Source of the DNA: Sedimentisphaerales bacterium
GTDB lineage: Bacteria > Planctomycetota > Phycisphaerae > Sedimentisphaerales > UBA12454
Direction of reading: 5' to 3'
Assembly (NCBI GenBank): GCA_016930635.1
Contig: JAFGGI010000049.1
Location: forward strand, 1-44,083
DNA length: 44,083 nt
Numbering within the stretch: the first letter of the stretch is position 1; each line of letters opens with the position of its first letter. Below, piece after piece: positions 7,716 through 16,827 of this stretch. Made by a program: the position numbers and the translations under genes. The notes beneath the pieces were generated by a model. It ran no database searches, had not been told where the DNA came from, and was given only the letters and a program-made list of their open reading frames with translations.

Positions 7716-8941
7716 TGTTTTTTAATCACCTCTAATCTCTTATTCCTGCCGATGCAGAACCATAAAATTACCTGAACAACCCATCCTGCGATAATAACAG
7801 CGAAAATAAACCAGTAAGGTGAATATCTGCCGAATCTGTCACTCAGCATTCCGCCTATGAGTGAACCTATCGAAATGCCCGCTCCTATGAGTGTTTCATG
7901 TATAGCCATAAGACCGGACCGCCTCCTGCCGCCTGAAACGCCATAATACTGATGAGAACTGTACACAACTCCATAACCAATACCGACCATGCCGGCGGCT
8001 AAAAGCTGAAACATAAGGCCTGAAGACATAATAATCATTAAGATACAGATTAAAATAGAAGACTGTGTTATCGCAAACAGATATTTGTTATGGTGCCAGT
8101 AGTGGCTTCTTGCCATCATCCAGAAAACCGTAACGTTAAAAAGACACATCAGCGATATCGCCCACCCGTAAGATGATTCAGAAAAACCAAGCTGGAATTT
8201 ATAGAAAATCCCAAGGTGGCTTCTAAATACACCCATACATATAAAGGTCGAGAACAATGCAGCACGAGACATCCATAGAAACTGTCTGCTCTGGCGATAC
8301 ATCTCCTGACTAACGATAGTGCTGTCGCTTCTTTTTGGCGGTTCGAGACTCTCGCTGATACATTTTACCAGGCATACCGTTACCAGGCATAAAACAGCCA
8401 TCGAACCTGCCAGTACAAGAGGCAGGAAATAGTTGATCTCCATAAGATAGCCGCCGATGATCGGGAAAACCATATTTGCCATTCCCCAGGTTACATTATA
8501 AAACCCGAACCTTTTCGTCAGTTCCGCTCCTTCGTAACCTGTGGAAATCCATCCCATCATCACGGGCCAGAAAAATGCTGTAATAATACCGTTGGCAGAC
8601 ATTAGAAAAACCAGCCGCATCACGGGGCTTAAGAACATAACATCTTTATCGCCATACAAGACTGTTGCCAGTAAACCTGCTGCTACGAAAACCTCCGCCG
8701 CAGCGCCAAGTACGAGGATCCTTTTGGGCCTGAATCTGTCTATCATTATACCTGCCAGCGTGCAGAAGATGACATATACCCCCATCTGACCCATAAAGCA
8801 AAGCCCTACATCAGTATCACTGCCCCCGATAAACTTGACTATAAACGGCATAACAACCCATATCAGTTGAAGACAGGAACTCAGAAAAAGAGTTGCAAGG
8901 CATAATTTGATAAAATTCCTGTCTTTGAATAGCTGCCGCAT
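7712..8941 (-). CDS. Major facilitator superfamily transporter
   Basis: 409 residues with about twelve hydrophobic segments. The loop GIMIDRFRPKRILVLG near residues 64-79 matches the MFS motif A between helices 2 and 3, and a second copy, GMLSDRFGRYSP, occurs in the C-terminal half. MFS proteins move small solutes through the inner membrane by ion coupling; the substrate is unknown. It overlaps the APH-type kinase by four bases and follows the DUF2905 gene by six, so transport and phosphorylation of one compound is possible but unproven. Confidence 0.85.
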   Translation of the reverse strand: MRQLFKDRNFIKLCLATLFLSSCLQLIWVVMPFIVKFIGGSDTDVGLCFMGQMGVYVIFCTLAGIMIDRFRPKRILVLGAAAEVFVAAGLLATVLYGDKDVMFLSPVMRLVFLMSANGIITAFFWPVMMGWISTGYEGAELTKRFGFYNVTWGMANMVFPIIGGYLMEINYFLPLVLAGSMAVLCLVTVCLVKCISESLEPPKRSDSTIVSQEMYRQSRQFLWMSRAALFSTFICMGVFRSHLGIFYKFQLGFSESSYGWAISLMCLFNVTVFWMMARSHYWHHNKYLFAITQSSILICILMIIMSSGLMFQLLAAGMVGIGYGVVYSSHQYYGVSGGRRRSGLMAIHETLIGAGISIGSLIGGMLSDRFGRYSPYWFIFAVIIAGWVVQVILWFCIGRNKRLEVIKKQ

Positions 8942-8947
8942 AAAAAT

Positions 8948-9178
8948 TTATCTTCTAAGAAAGCTGATTGCCCATAAAATCAATGTAAGTACGATTGAAA
9001 TGATTACAGAACTCGTAATCGGTATGAATATCCGCCAGTTTTTACCGGTCATTTCTACATCGCCCGGCAGACGGAAAAAACCGATTTTACCCAGCAGCAG
9101 AAAAATCACCCCCGCAGCCAGCAGAATTGCACCGGTGTAAATAAGTATTTTCGCAAGTTCATTACCAAAAGAATTCAT
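8948..9178 (-). CDS. DUF2905 family small membrane protein
   Basis: 76 residues with two membrane helices around the family-typical loop GKIGFFRLPGDVEMTGKN, followed by IPITSSVIISIVLTLILW. DUF2905 proteins are widespread and uncharacterised. It lies 27 bases after the upstream gene and six before the MFS gene, inside the polA run. Confidence 0.85.
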   Translation of the reverse strand: MNSFGNELAKILIYTGAILLAAGVIFLLLGKIGFFRLPGDVEMTGKNWRIFIPITSSVIISIVLTLILWAISFLRR

Positions 9179-9205
9179 ATAAACTTTCCTGCGGATTGCT
9201 ACATA

Positions 9206-9946
9206 CTAATAAACATATATCGATGCATTCGGATTAAACGGATTAGTCCGCATAGCAAGGCTGAATAGATACGGATATTCTTTCTTGAGGTGTTTGGCAT
9301 ACTCAATCCATTCGAAAACAATGGCTCGATAGGCTCTTTTCATATCACCCATCAGATGGGTGATATCGGTTTGAGGCAGGTCTTTCAGCTTTTCTCTGTA
9401 GATCAATTCCTCTGTTAGATGTAACACCGCCCAGAGCATACCGGTAAATCTGTCGTGTTCGAGCAAATTCGGATTTTCGAGCAGCCGAATTAAAAATTCC
9501 CTTTTACCAATAAGATATGCCCTGAGTTCTTCCAGGTCCGCCCTGTCAATTTGCAGATTATATTCATGTCTCCTGAGGATTTTGACTGCTGAAGCAAATT
9601 CCTTGTCGCCCCAGTCTGCTTCAACATCAAGCTGGTCGCGTATAGCTTCAGCATCCCGGTCAAGTTCATAAAATTTCTCGGCAAGTTTAGTACCCACATC
9701 GCTGAAAAAAGCACCTATAACCATATTCATTTTAGACAGCTTACTCTTCTTTTCACGAATACTGAGCAAATTGTGTATTATTAGTGTCACCAGCAGTACC
9801 TCCATCGGCACGAAAGCTATGTCACCCAGAAGATATATGAAAATGTGATGCGCATCGTGGAAATAAAGGAAGTGAATATAATATAAAACTGCCGATAGAA
9901 GAACTAAAGTTGCTCCGAAAATTATCTGCCATCTGTACTTTCTCAT
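9206..9946 (-). CDS. Conserved membrane protein with cytoplasmic helical domain
   Basis: 246 residues from ATG 9946. Two membrane segments (about residues 6-27 and 34-57) flank the histidine-rich short loop FHDAHHIFIYLLGDI; the rest is a long, charged, mostly helical domain (LDRDAEAIRDQLDVEADWG). I recognise the N-terminal pattern as recurring in hypothetical proteins of diverse bacteria but know no function. The start is set by GGAG seven bases upstream, lying at the end of polA; an upstream start at 9976 would overlap polA and add ten unlikely residues. It is coupled to polA by four bases. Confidence 0.75.
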   Translation of the reverse strand: MRKYRWQIIFGATLVLLSAVLYYIHFLYFHDAHHIFIYLLGDIAFVPMEVLLVTLIIHNLLSIREKKSKLSKMNMVIGAFFSDVGTKLAEKFYELDRDAEAIRDQLDVEADWGDKEFASAVKILRRHEYNLQIDRADLEELRAYLIGKREFLIRLLENPNLLEHDRFTGMLWAVLHLTEELIYREKLKDLPQTDITHLMGDMKRAYRAIVFEWIEYAKHLKKEYPYLFSLAMRTNPFNPNASIYVY

Positions 9947-9950
9947 GTTA

Positions 9951-12665
9951 TTACTCCGATAACCAGCTGTCACCAATTGTTACATCAACCTTTAAAGGTA
10001 CGTTGAGTTTTATTGCTCCGGTCATTTCGTCACTGAAAATTTTTACCAGCTTTTCAGTCTCTTTTCCTTCCGTCTCAAAAACCAGTTCATCATGGATCTG
10101 TAAAATCATCTTTGCCGGCAGCTTTTCTTTTTCTATTCTTTTATGGATTTTTATCATTGCGACTTTTATCAAATCGGCAGCAGAACCCTGGATAAGCGTA
10201 TTTACCGTCAGTCTTTCCGCCTGCGACCTTATATTCCCATTTTTACTTCTAAGGCCGGTGATCTTTCTCCTCCTGCCGCAGATAGTCTCGGCAAATCCGG
10301 TTTTCTTTGCCCTCTCTATTGCATCCTGCTTGAACTTCTGTATGGATTTATAACGCCCGAAATAATCATCTATAAATTTTCTCGCCTCAGCCATAGTCAT
10401 ACCCGTTGTCCTGCTCAGGCCGAAAGGCCCCTGTCCATAAATCAGGCCGAAATTAACCGCCTTGCACCGCGAACGCATCTCGCTGGTCACCTCATCTATA
10501 TCCACATTGTAAATTTGCGATGCTACAAAACTGTGAATATCCTTGTCCTGCTCAAAAGCCTGTATCAAGGCCTTGTCGCCTGAAAGGTGCGCCAGCACGC
10601 GAAGTTCTATCTGCGAATAGTCAAGACTGATGATTGCACCGTCCTTACTGGCCGGCACAAATGCTGAGCGGATATTTTTACCTATCTCGGTCCGTATAGG
10701 AATATTCTGCAGATTAGGATTCGACGAGCTCAATCTTCCCGTAGCGGTTATCGTCTGATTGAAGCTCGCATGCACCCTGCCGGTTCGGGGACTTATAAGC
10801 GTACCAAGTTTATCGGTATAAGTATTCCTGAGTTTACTCAACTGGCGATGTTGAAGTATCAATTCGATAATAGGATGTTCCCCTGCCAGGGCTTCAAGAA
10901 CACCTGCATCGGTACTCGGGCCGGTTTTACCGCTGCGAACAGGCTCCAGTCCTAATCTTTCGAACAAAATCTCTCCGAGCTGTTTGGGAGAATCTATATT
11001 AAATGGACCGCCTGCAAGGTCATGAATTTGATTTGTAGTTTCTTCAAGCTGATTATTTATCTCGATTGACATTTGTTTGAGTATATGTACATCGACCTTT
11101 ACGCCGGCCAGTTCCATCGCGCATAATACCTCAACAAGAGGTATCTCAATATCCTCGAAAAGCTGCTTGAGCTTTGGTTCTTCTTCCAGCCTGGCGTTTA
11201 AGTATTTATAAAGCTGAAAAGTAATATCCGCATCTTCAGACGCATAGTCGCAGGCCGATTCGGTATCGACAATGTCAAAAGTGGCCTGATTTTTACCCTT
11301 ACCTATTAAGTCTGAAATAGGAATGTTCCTGTAATTTAAAAAATCCTCTGCCATGCTGTCAAGTGAATGACTCCTCCGCTCGGCATCAAGCACATAAGAA
11401 GCTATCATCGTATCGAAAATAAGACCCTTGATCGGCATGCCGGCATTATGGAGAACTATCATATCATATTTTGCATTCTGCGCGATTTTCTTAACTCTTT
11501 CATCCGCCAATATAGCTGCCAGCTTTTTCTTTACCGCCTCTTTGCCCAGGCATTTTGCTCCCATCGGCGCTTTTACCGCCAGGTAATAGCCGTTATGTGC
11601 CTTGAAGGAAAAACTCATCCCCACAAGTTCGGATTTATGAGCTGATATCGATGTGGTCTCGGTATCAACAGCAAAAAGCTTTTGTTCTTTAAGTTTAGCG
11701 GCAAAATCGTCAAGTTTTTTAGGTGTATCTACCAGTACATAATTATGCTTTACCGTTTTTATCGACCCCAATTCTGCTCCAACAGCAGTTTCGACAATAT
11801 CTTCTTCCACAGGTTCCAGCCCCAATTGCACCAGGAGCTTTTTAAAACCCAATTCTGTAAAAACAGCGGCAAGTCTTTCTTCATTGAATTTCTTTACTGC
11901 AAAATTTTTCTTGTCGAGCTTTACAGGCATTTTACAATTTATAGTAACAAGTTCTTTGCTCAGGCATGCCAGTTTTTCGGATTCTCGAAGATTCTCGCCT
12001 CGCTTGCCGCCGATTTCATCCGCGTGTTTATAAAGATTTTCAAGCGAACCGTATTTTTTTATCCACTCCATCGCCGTTTTCGGTCCCACATCAGGTACGC
12101 CCGGTACGTTATCTGCAGTATCACCCTGAAGCGCAAGAACATCAATGAATTGTTCCGGACCCAGACCTGTCTCTTTCTTAAAAGACGTTGTAGTAGTTAC
12201 AGCATCTGTCTTGACGTCATATATACAAACACCTTTATCAAGAAGCTGGAGCATATCTTTATCTTTGGAGCAGATATATACATCTATACCTGCCTTTGTA
12301 CCCTTAGCCGCAAGCGTACCGATTATATCATCCGCCTCGAATTTACTTTCACGAATGATAGGTATATTCATCGCTTCTAAGATCTCTTCAATACGCTCTA
12401 TCTGCCCCGGCAGCTCATCCGGCATCGGCGGCCTGTTGGCCTTGTAATCTTCGTAAACTTCTGCACGGAAGCTCGGCTCCTTCGAATCCATCGCCACTAC
12501 AAGCATATCAGGCTTTTTTGTCTCAAGCAGCTTTAAGATCATATTGGTAAAAATATATACCGCCTTGGTAGGCTCACCGGAAGGACTGGTAAGCGGTCTC
12601 ATAGGCGCATAATACGCCGCATAGATATGTGCGTGACCGTCAATAATGTAAAGTGTTTTCGCCAT
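9951..12665 (-). CDS. polA: DNA polymerase I
   Basis: 904 residues with all three domains of bacterial Pol I, which fills gaps and removes RNA primers. The 5'-nuclease domain (about 1-290) has IDGHAHIYAAYYA, FEADDIIGTLA and SKDKDMLQLL. The 3'-5' proofreading domain (about 320-510) keeps its acidic residues: FAVDTETT, NAKYDMIVL and YASEDADIT. The polymerase domain shows motif A DYSQIELRVLAHLSGD, motif B RSRCKAVNFGLIYGQG and motif C QIHDELVFE. Proofreading thus looks intact, unlike many Gram-positive and Thermus enzymes. It lies in the middle of a minus-strand run, five bases after a TPR membrane protein and four before the next gene. Confidence 0.98.
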   Translation of the reverse strand: MAKTLYIIDGHAHIYAAYYAPMRPLTSPSGEPTKAVYIFTNMILKLLETKKPDMLVVAMDSKEPSFRAEVYEDYKANRPPMPDELPGQIERIEEILEAMNIPIIRESKFEADDIIGTLAAKGTKAGIDVYICSKDKDMLQLLDKGVCIYDVKTDAVTTTTSFKKETGLGPEQFIDVLALQGDTADNVPGVPDVGPKTAMEWIKKYGSLENLYKHADEIGGKRGENLRESEKLACLSKELVTINCKMPVKLDKKNFAVKKFNEERLAAVFTELGFKKLLVQLGLEPVEEDIVETAVGAELGSIKTVKHNYVLVDTPKKLDDFAAKLKEQKLFAVDTETTSISAHKSELVGMSFSFKAHNGYYLAVKAPMGAKCLGKEAVKKKLAAILADERVKKIAQNAKYDMIVLHNAGMPIKGLIFDTMIASYVLDAERRSHSLDSMAEDFLNYRNIPISDLIGKGKNQATFDIVDTESACDYASEDADITFQLYKYLNARLEEEPKLKQLFEDIEIPLVEVLCAMELAGVKVDVHILKQMSIEINNQLEETTNQIHDLAGGPFNIDSPKQLGEILFERLGLEPVRSGKTGPSTDAGVLEALAGEHPIIELILQHRQLSKLRNTYTDKLGTLISPRTGRVHASFNQTITATGRLSSSNPNLQNIPIRTEIGKNIRSAFVPASKDGAIISLDYSQIELRVLAHLSGDKALIQAFEQDKDIHSFVASQIYNVDIDEVTSEMRSRCKAVNFGLIYGQGPFGLSRTTGMTMAEARKFIDDYFGRYKSIQKFKQDAIERAKKTGFAETICGRRRKITGLRSKNGNIRSQAERLTVNTLIQGSAADLIKVAMIKIHKRIEKEKLPAKMILQIHDELVFETEGKETEKLVKIFSDEMTGAIKLNVPLKVDVTIGDSWLSE

Positions 12666-12670
12666 ATAAA

Positions 12671-14515
12671 TTAATTCTTATTCTGCTTAGCCATTATAAC
12701 AGAAAGATTCTCCCGTGCAGCTCTGTGATTAGGATTTATTTCCAGAACCCGCTTGAAAAGCCCAATAGCCTCATCCACTTTTTTCTGCCCGTAAAGCGAC
12801 GAGGCAAGGTTGCAAAGAACATCCGGATTATGAGGGTCTGCCGGTAAAGCCTTACGAAATGCCTTCTCTGCTTCTTCATATCGGCCAAGCTGCAGCAAAG
12901 CCTTGCCGTAATCAAAATAGTTCTGAGGCGCATCCGTTGCCTCAGCAACTATCCGGTAATGTTCTACAGCCTCAGCAACTTTACCCTGGGATGTAAGGGC
13001 CATAGCAAGATTAGCACGGGTAACTGCCATATTAGGATCCATCTGGAGTATTTGTATATAGTAATCGACAGCCTCGTCGATCTTTCCGGCGCTGTGCAGA
13101 GAAACCGCCAGCCCGTTAAGCGCCTCGAGACTGTTTGGACGAATCCGAAGAGCTTCTTTATTATGCCGTATCGCCTCTTCAAATCGGCCATTTTCTATAA
13201 GTATCGGCCCTATGCTGAAATGTGCCTTATAATTATCCCTGGTTACCAACAGCGCATGCTCACAAAGCGTCAATGAGTTCTTCCAGTAACTTTGTTGTAA
13301 ATGAGCGCACACAGCCAGAACGAACAAAATCATTATCGAAGCCGTCCAGCCGACGGATTTGTGACGATGCCATTTTACAAACAGCTCGGCCCCGCCCCAG
13401 GCAATGATTATGAACAAACCTGTCAAAGTAATATAACTATACCTGTCGGAAAACGCCTGCGTCCCGACCTGTACTATCCCGATGACAGGTACAAGCGTCC
13501 CAAGATACCAGAACCAGCCCGTAATAAGGTAACGCCTTTTCACGCCAAACCTGAGTATAACAATTGTTATTAACAGTAATAAGACTGCTGCTCCCCCTGC
13601 CAGCCCGAACGATATATTTTTACCCTGGTGCGGATAAAACATCGCCAGCCTCACAGGCCAGAGCATCTTGATAATATACTGCACGTAAGAAATAGCGGCA
13701 TTTGCAATACGTACTACAGGACCGTATTCTTCGCCTACGGTCATTGCCCCGGCTTTTCTCTGGACAATAAAAGTGACTACACTCGATGCAATAACCATCA
13801 GAAACAGCGGAATTTTTTCGATTACCAGGTAAAGAATCGAACGTCTCGAATCGTCCTGTTCGCTTTTGAAACTCATCCTTTCCAAGGGCCAGAAGTCCAA
13901 AAGCAAAAGTACGAAAGGCACAGTCACCAGCATCGGTTTTGACATCAGCCCCAGCGCAAAAAACAATAATATAAGAAGATACCGCCGGATCTTAGGCTTA
14001 TATACATAACTTGCATAAGCCAGCATCGTAAGCATCCAGAAAAAAGTACTCAAAACATCCTTGCGCTCAGAGACCCACGCCACTGATTCAACATGCATCG
14101 GATGCAGAGCAAACAAGGCCGCAACATATGCACTCGGCCAGAAAGCTTTTGTCATTTTATACAGCACAATAAACAGCAGCACTGTATTTGCGACATGAAA
14201 AATAAGGCTGGTAACATGATGACCGCCAGGCCTGAAAGAGTAAAGCTGCCAGTCCATCGCATGTGACAGCCACGTCAGTGGATGCCAGTTAGCTGCATAA
14301 CCAGCCGTAAGGGCCCATTTGATAGTCTCGCCCGTCAAACCTGTGCGGATATGAGGATTTGCATAAACGTAAACAGGATCATCAAAATTGACAAATTCAT
14401 AGCTGTAAACCTGGTAATAAACAGCCGTAGCAGCAGCTGCCAATACCAGGCAGATCCAAAACTGTTTGGCACCATCACCTGCGGACTGTGTTCTATTTAC
14501 ACGTTTATTAACCAT
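12671..14515 (-). CDS. TMTC-like multi-pass membrane protein with C-terminal TPR repeats (copy 2)
   Basis: 614 residues: about ten membrane helices (residues 20-400) followed by roughly five TPR units (about 415-610). The first periplasmic loop has YEFVNFDDPVYV with the paired acidic residues expected of GT-C glycosyltransferases, then NWHPLTWLSHAMDWQLY, HPMHVESVAWVSERKDV and the DUF1736-like MSKPMLVTVPFVLLLLDFWP. Animal TMTC proteins with this layout are O-mannosyltransferases; bacterial homologues are common in planctomycetes but mostly uncharacterised. It is a paralogue of the neighbour at 14527-16536, 11 bases upstream. Glycosyl transfer is an inference from the family. Confidence 0.83.
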   Translation of the reverse strand: MVNKRVNRTQSAGDGAKQFWICLVLAAAATAVYYQVYSYEFVNFDDPVYVYANPHIRTGLTGETIKWALTAGYAANWHPLTWLSHAMDWQLYSFRPGGHHVTSLIFHVANTVLLFIVLYKMTKAFWPSAYVAALFALHPMHVESVAWVSERKDVLSTFFWMLTMLAYASYVYKPKIRRYLLILLFFALGLMSKPMLVTVPFVLLLLDFWPLERMSFKSEQDDSRRSILYLVIEKIPLFLMVIASSVVTFIVQRKAGAMTVGEEYGPVVRIANAAISYVQYIIKMLWPVRLAMFYPHQGKNISFGLAGGAAVLLLLITIVILRFGVKRRYLITGWFWYLGTLVPVIGIVQVGTQAFSDRYSYITLTGLFIIIAWGGAELFVKWHRHKSVGWTASIMILFVLAVCAHLQQSYWKNSLTLCEHALLVTRDNYKAHFSIGPILIENGRFEEAIRHNKEALRIRPNSLEALNGLAVSLHSAGKIDEAVDYYIQILQMDPNMAVTRANLAMALTSQGKVAEAVEHYRIVAEATDAPQNYFDYGKALLQLGRYEEAEKAFRKALPADPHNPDVLCNLASSLYGQKKVDEAIGLFKRVLEINPNHRAARENLSVIMAKQNKN

Positions 14516-14526
14516 CCTGTTTTTCT

Positions 14527-16536
14527 TTATTTTTTAAGCTTTTCTTTCTCAGCCACGGCATAAGCTAAATTGGCTTTAGCATCTGCATAGTTCGGGTTTA
14601 TACGAATAGCCTGATTAAAGTTTGCGATCGCATCATCGAACCTGTTTTGCCGCAGAAAGACCGTCCCAAGGTCATTATATGCTGCTGCATTCCGAGGCTG
14701 AATAAGCAGTATCTGTTTATATTCTCTAATTGCCTCATCAAACCTCCCGCCGCTGGCCAGGGCGAACCCGAGATTAAGACGCACCTCGACAAGCTCGGGC
14801 CTTCTTAGCAAAACCTGGTTACAAAGAGAGATCGCTTCGTCATATTGTCCATTTCGCACCAGCGCATAAACTAACGCATTGACAGCCGTAGGATTATCAG
14901 GCATCGCCGAATAAACCTTGCGATACTCCGCAACAGCCTCCGAAAACCTGCCCAGGTTCAGCAATACATAAGCATATGTATTATGTGCCGTGATATTATC
15001 CAGTTTCTCCGCCGCAATTCTGCAATGCTCAGCTGCCTCTTTAAGTCTTCCCTTACTCACCAGGGCCAGCCCGATATTAGAATGCACAGAACCGGGCTCA
15101 GGATCTATCTCAATCGCCTTTTTATAATAACCGATAGCCTCATCTACCCTGCCTGCCTGCTGCAGTATCATTCCGTGACCGTTAAGAGCGCTTGGGTTAT
15201 TCGGCTGAATACGCACCGTCTTTTCGCTGTGCCAAATCGCCTCATCCATCCGCCCCTGCTTAACAAGCGGCGGCACTATACAAAAATGCGCCTGATAATT
15301 ATCATCGGTCACCGCCAGCGCATGCTCGCAAAGCGTTATAGTATCTTTCCAGTACTTCTGCTGAAAATGTGCACGCAGAGCTAATCCTGCTAAAACTGCT
15401 ATCGAGACAACCCACAGCACAGTCTTCCGCCTGGACCATTTCCCCAGCAGCTCCGGTATTCCCCAGGCGATAATAATGAACAATCCTGTCAAAGTAATAT
15501 AGCTGTACCTGTCTGCCATCGCCTGCTCACCGACCTGAACAATACCAATGACAGGAACCAGCGTCCCAAGAAACCAGAACCACCCCGTAAACAGATACCT
15601 GTGATTCTTAGAAAACAAAAGGATGATAACCGTCACAACTAACAAACCCGCCCCCGCTGCTGCCGCAAGCCCAAGCGATATATTCTCCCCGGCGTGTGGA
15701 TAAGCCATCGTCAGCCCAAAAGGCCAGAACATCTTGCCTATGTACCGCACATAAGATATAGCAGCATTGGCAAAACGCACCACCAGGCCGAAATCCGCCG
15801 TCGAACGCACCGCACCAACCTTTTTCTGTATAACAACCGTAAGTACACAAACCCCCAGAATTATTATAAACAGCGGTATCTTCTCTATTACCAGCCGAAC
15901 AAAGCTGCGCCCCGAGTTTAATCTCTTCAAAGGCCAGTAATCTAAAAGCAAAAGCGCAAACGGCAGAGTAACCACCATAGGCTTGGCCATCACAGCAAAT
16001 CCAAAGAACATAACCACCAGCAGGTAGCTGGTAACTTTAGACCTGCGGACATAACCAACATAGGCCCACATAGTCAGCAACCAGAAAAAATGACTCAGCA
16101 CATCTTTTCGTTCAGTAACCCACGCCACCGATTCGACATGCAGAGGGTGAACCGCGAATAAACCAGCTACAAATGCGCTTGGCCAAATCGCCCCTGTCAT
16201 CTGCTTTAAAACAATAAATAAAAGTATCGCGTTCGCTATATGAAATAAAAGGCTCGTTATATGATGACCTGCCGGATTATCTTTATAAAGCTGCCAGTCC
16301 AGCGCGTGCGACAGCCACGTCAATGGATGCCAGTAGCTGAAATAATCCGTCGTCAATGCCCATTTAATAGTCTCAGGCGTAACCCCCTTCTGTATCTCGG
16401 TATTCTCAAGCACATACCCCGGGTCGTCATAGTTGACGAAATCGTAGCTGTAAACCTCATAAAAAACCGCCACAGTAGCCAACACCAATGCTGCGATAAT
16501 ACAAAAAGTCAGATTTTGTTCTGTTACTTTATTCAC
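14527..16536 (-). CDS. TMTC-like multi-pass membrane protein with C-terminal TPR repeats (copy 1)
   Basis: 669 residues starting with GTG at 16536. The layout is the same as the downstream copy: YDFVNYDDPGYV, YWHPLTWLSHALDWQLY, HPLHVESVAWVTERKDV and MAKPMVVTLPFALLLLDYWP in the membrane part, then seven or so TPR units (about 425-660) instead of five. The extra length therefore lies in the TPR tail. The aligned blocks show that the two genes arose by tandem duplication. It heads the long minus-strand run containing polA. Possible role: transfer of a lipid-linked sugar to exported proteins or glycans, with TPRs binding the acceptor; inferred only. Confidence 0.83.
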   Translation of the reverse strand: MNKVTEQNLTFCIIAALVLATVAVFYEVYSYDFVNYDDPGYVLENTEIQKGVTPETIKWALTTDYFSYWHPLTWLSHALDWQLYKDNPAGHHITSLLFHIANAILLFIVLKQMTGAIWPSAFVAGLFAVHPLHVESVAWVTERKDVLSHFFWLLTMWAYVGYVRRSKVTSYLLVVMFFGFAVMAKPMVVTLPFALLLLDYWPLKRLNSGRSFVRLVIEKIPLFIIILGVCVLTVVIQKKVGAVRSTADFGLVVRFANAAISYVRYIGKMFWPFGLTMAYPHAGENISLGLAAAAGAGLLVVTVIILLFSKNHRYLFTGWFWFLGTLVPVIGIVQVGEQAMADRYSYITLTGLFIIIAWGIPELLGKWSRRKTVLWVVSIAVLAGLALRAHFQQKYWKDTITLCEHALAVTDDNYQAHFCIVPPLVKQGRMDEAIWHSEKTVRIQPNNPSALNGHGMILQQAGRVDEAIGYYKKAIEIDPEPGSVHSNIGLALVSKGRLKEAAEHCRIAAEKLDNITAHNTYAYVLLNLGRFSEAVAEYRKVYSAMPDNPTAVNALVYALVRNGQYDEAISLCNQVLLRRPELVEVRLNLGFALASGGRFDEAIREYKQILLIQPRNAAAYNDLGTVFLRQNRFDDAIANFNQAIRINPNYADAKANLAYAVAEKEKLKK

Positions 16537-16570
16537 TGTTTAAGGCAGACAACCTGTTAGAAAATAACCA

Positions 16571-16650
16571 TTGCGACGAAGTCGCAATTCATCAATTTTT
16601 CACTTTTAATTTTAGATTTTTAATTCTCAAACCGGCTGCCAGCCGGTTTG
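16571..16650. repeat. Two perfect hairpins in the spacer upstream of the TPR genes
   Basis: TTGCGAC-GAA-GTCGCAA at 16571-16587 and CAAACCGGC-TGCCA-GCCGGTTTG at 16628-16650 are perfect inverted repeats. Neither is followed by a T-run in either direction, so they are not clear terminators; they may be transcript-processing or REP-like sites. Confidence 0.6.
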
Positions 16651-16722
16651 AATTACTATTATATCGAACTTCCTATACTTTTCTACCTGTTATATCTTAA
16701 TGAGTCCCAATCCCTGAAAACC

Positions 16723-16755
16723 TGTCATTGCGAGGCCGAAGGCCGCGGCAATCTC
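16723..16755. repeat. REP-like element with TGTCATTGCGAG core
   Basis: The unit TCATTGCGAGGCCGAAGG then CCGCGGCAATCTC is an imperfect palindrome (ATTGC/GCAAT around GGCC-GAA-GGCC). This kind of intergenic repeat occurs in many unrelated bacterial genomes. A partial copy begins at 16849 (GTCATTGCGAGCGCAGTC). Confidence 0.55.
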
Positions 16756-16807
16756 ATCCTGATATCCTGTTACCCTGATTTCCTGCGTCCTGATCTCCTG
16801 ATAACCC
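16754..16807. repeat. Degenerate CCTGAT/TCCTG tandem tract
   Basis: The words ATCCTGAT, ATCCTG, CCCTGAT, TTCCTG, GTCCTGAT and CTCCTGATAACC follow each other with unequal spacing. No ORF fits. It resembles the other low-complexity spacers of this window. Confidence 0.5.
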
Positions 16808-16827
16808 GGTATCCCTTCCCGCCTTTC

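Noticed and set aside
11682-12380. 232-codon plus-strand ORF opposite polA
   Set aside because: Shadow of the conserved polA 5'-nuclease region; Phe/Cys-rich composition typical of antisense frames.
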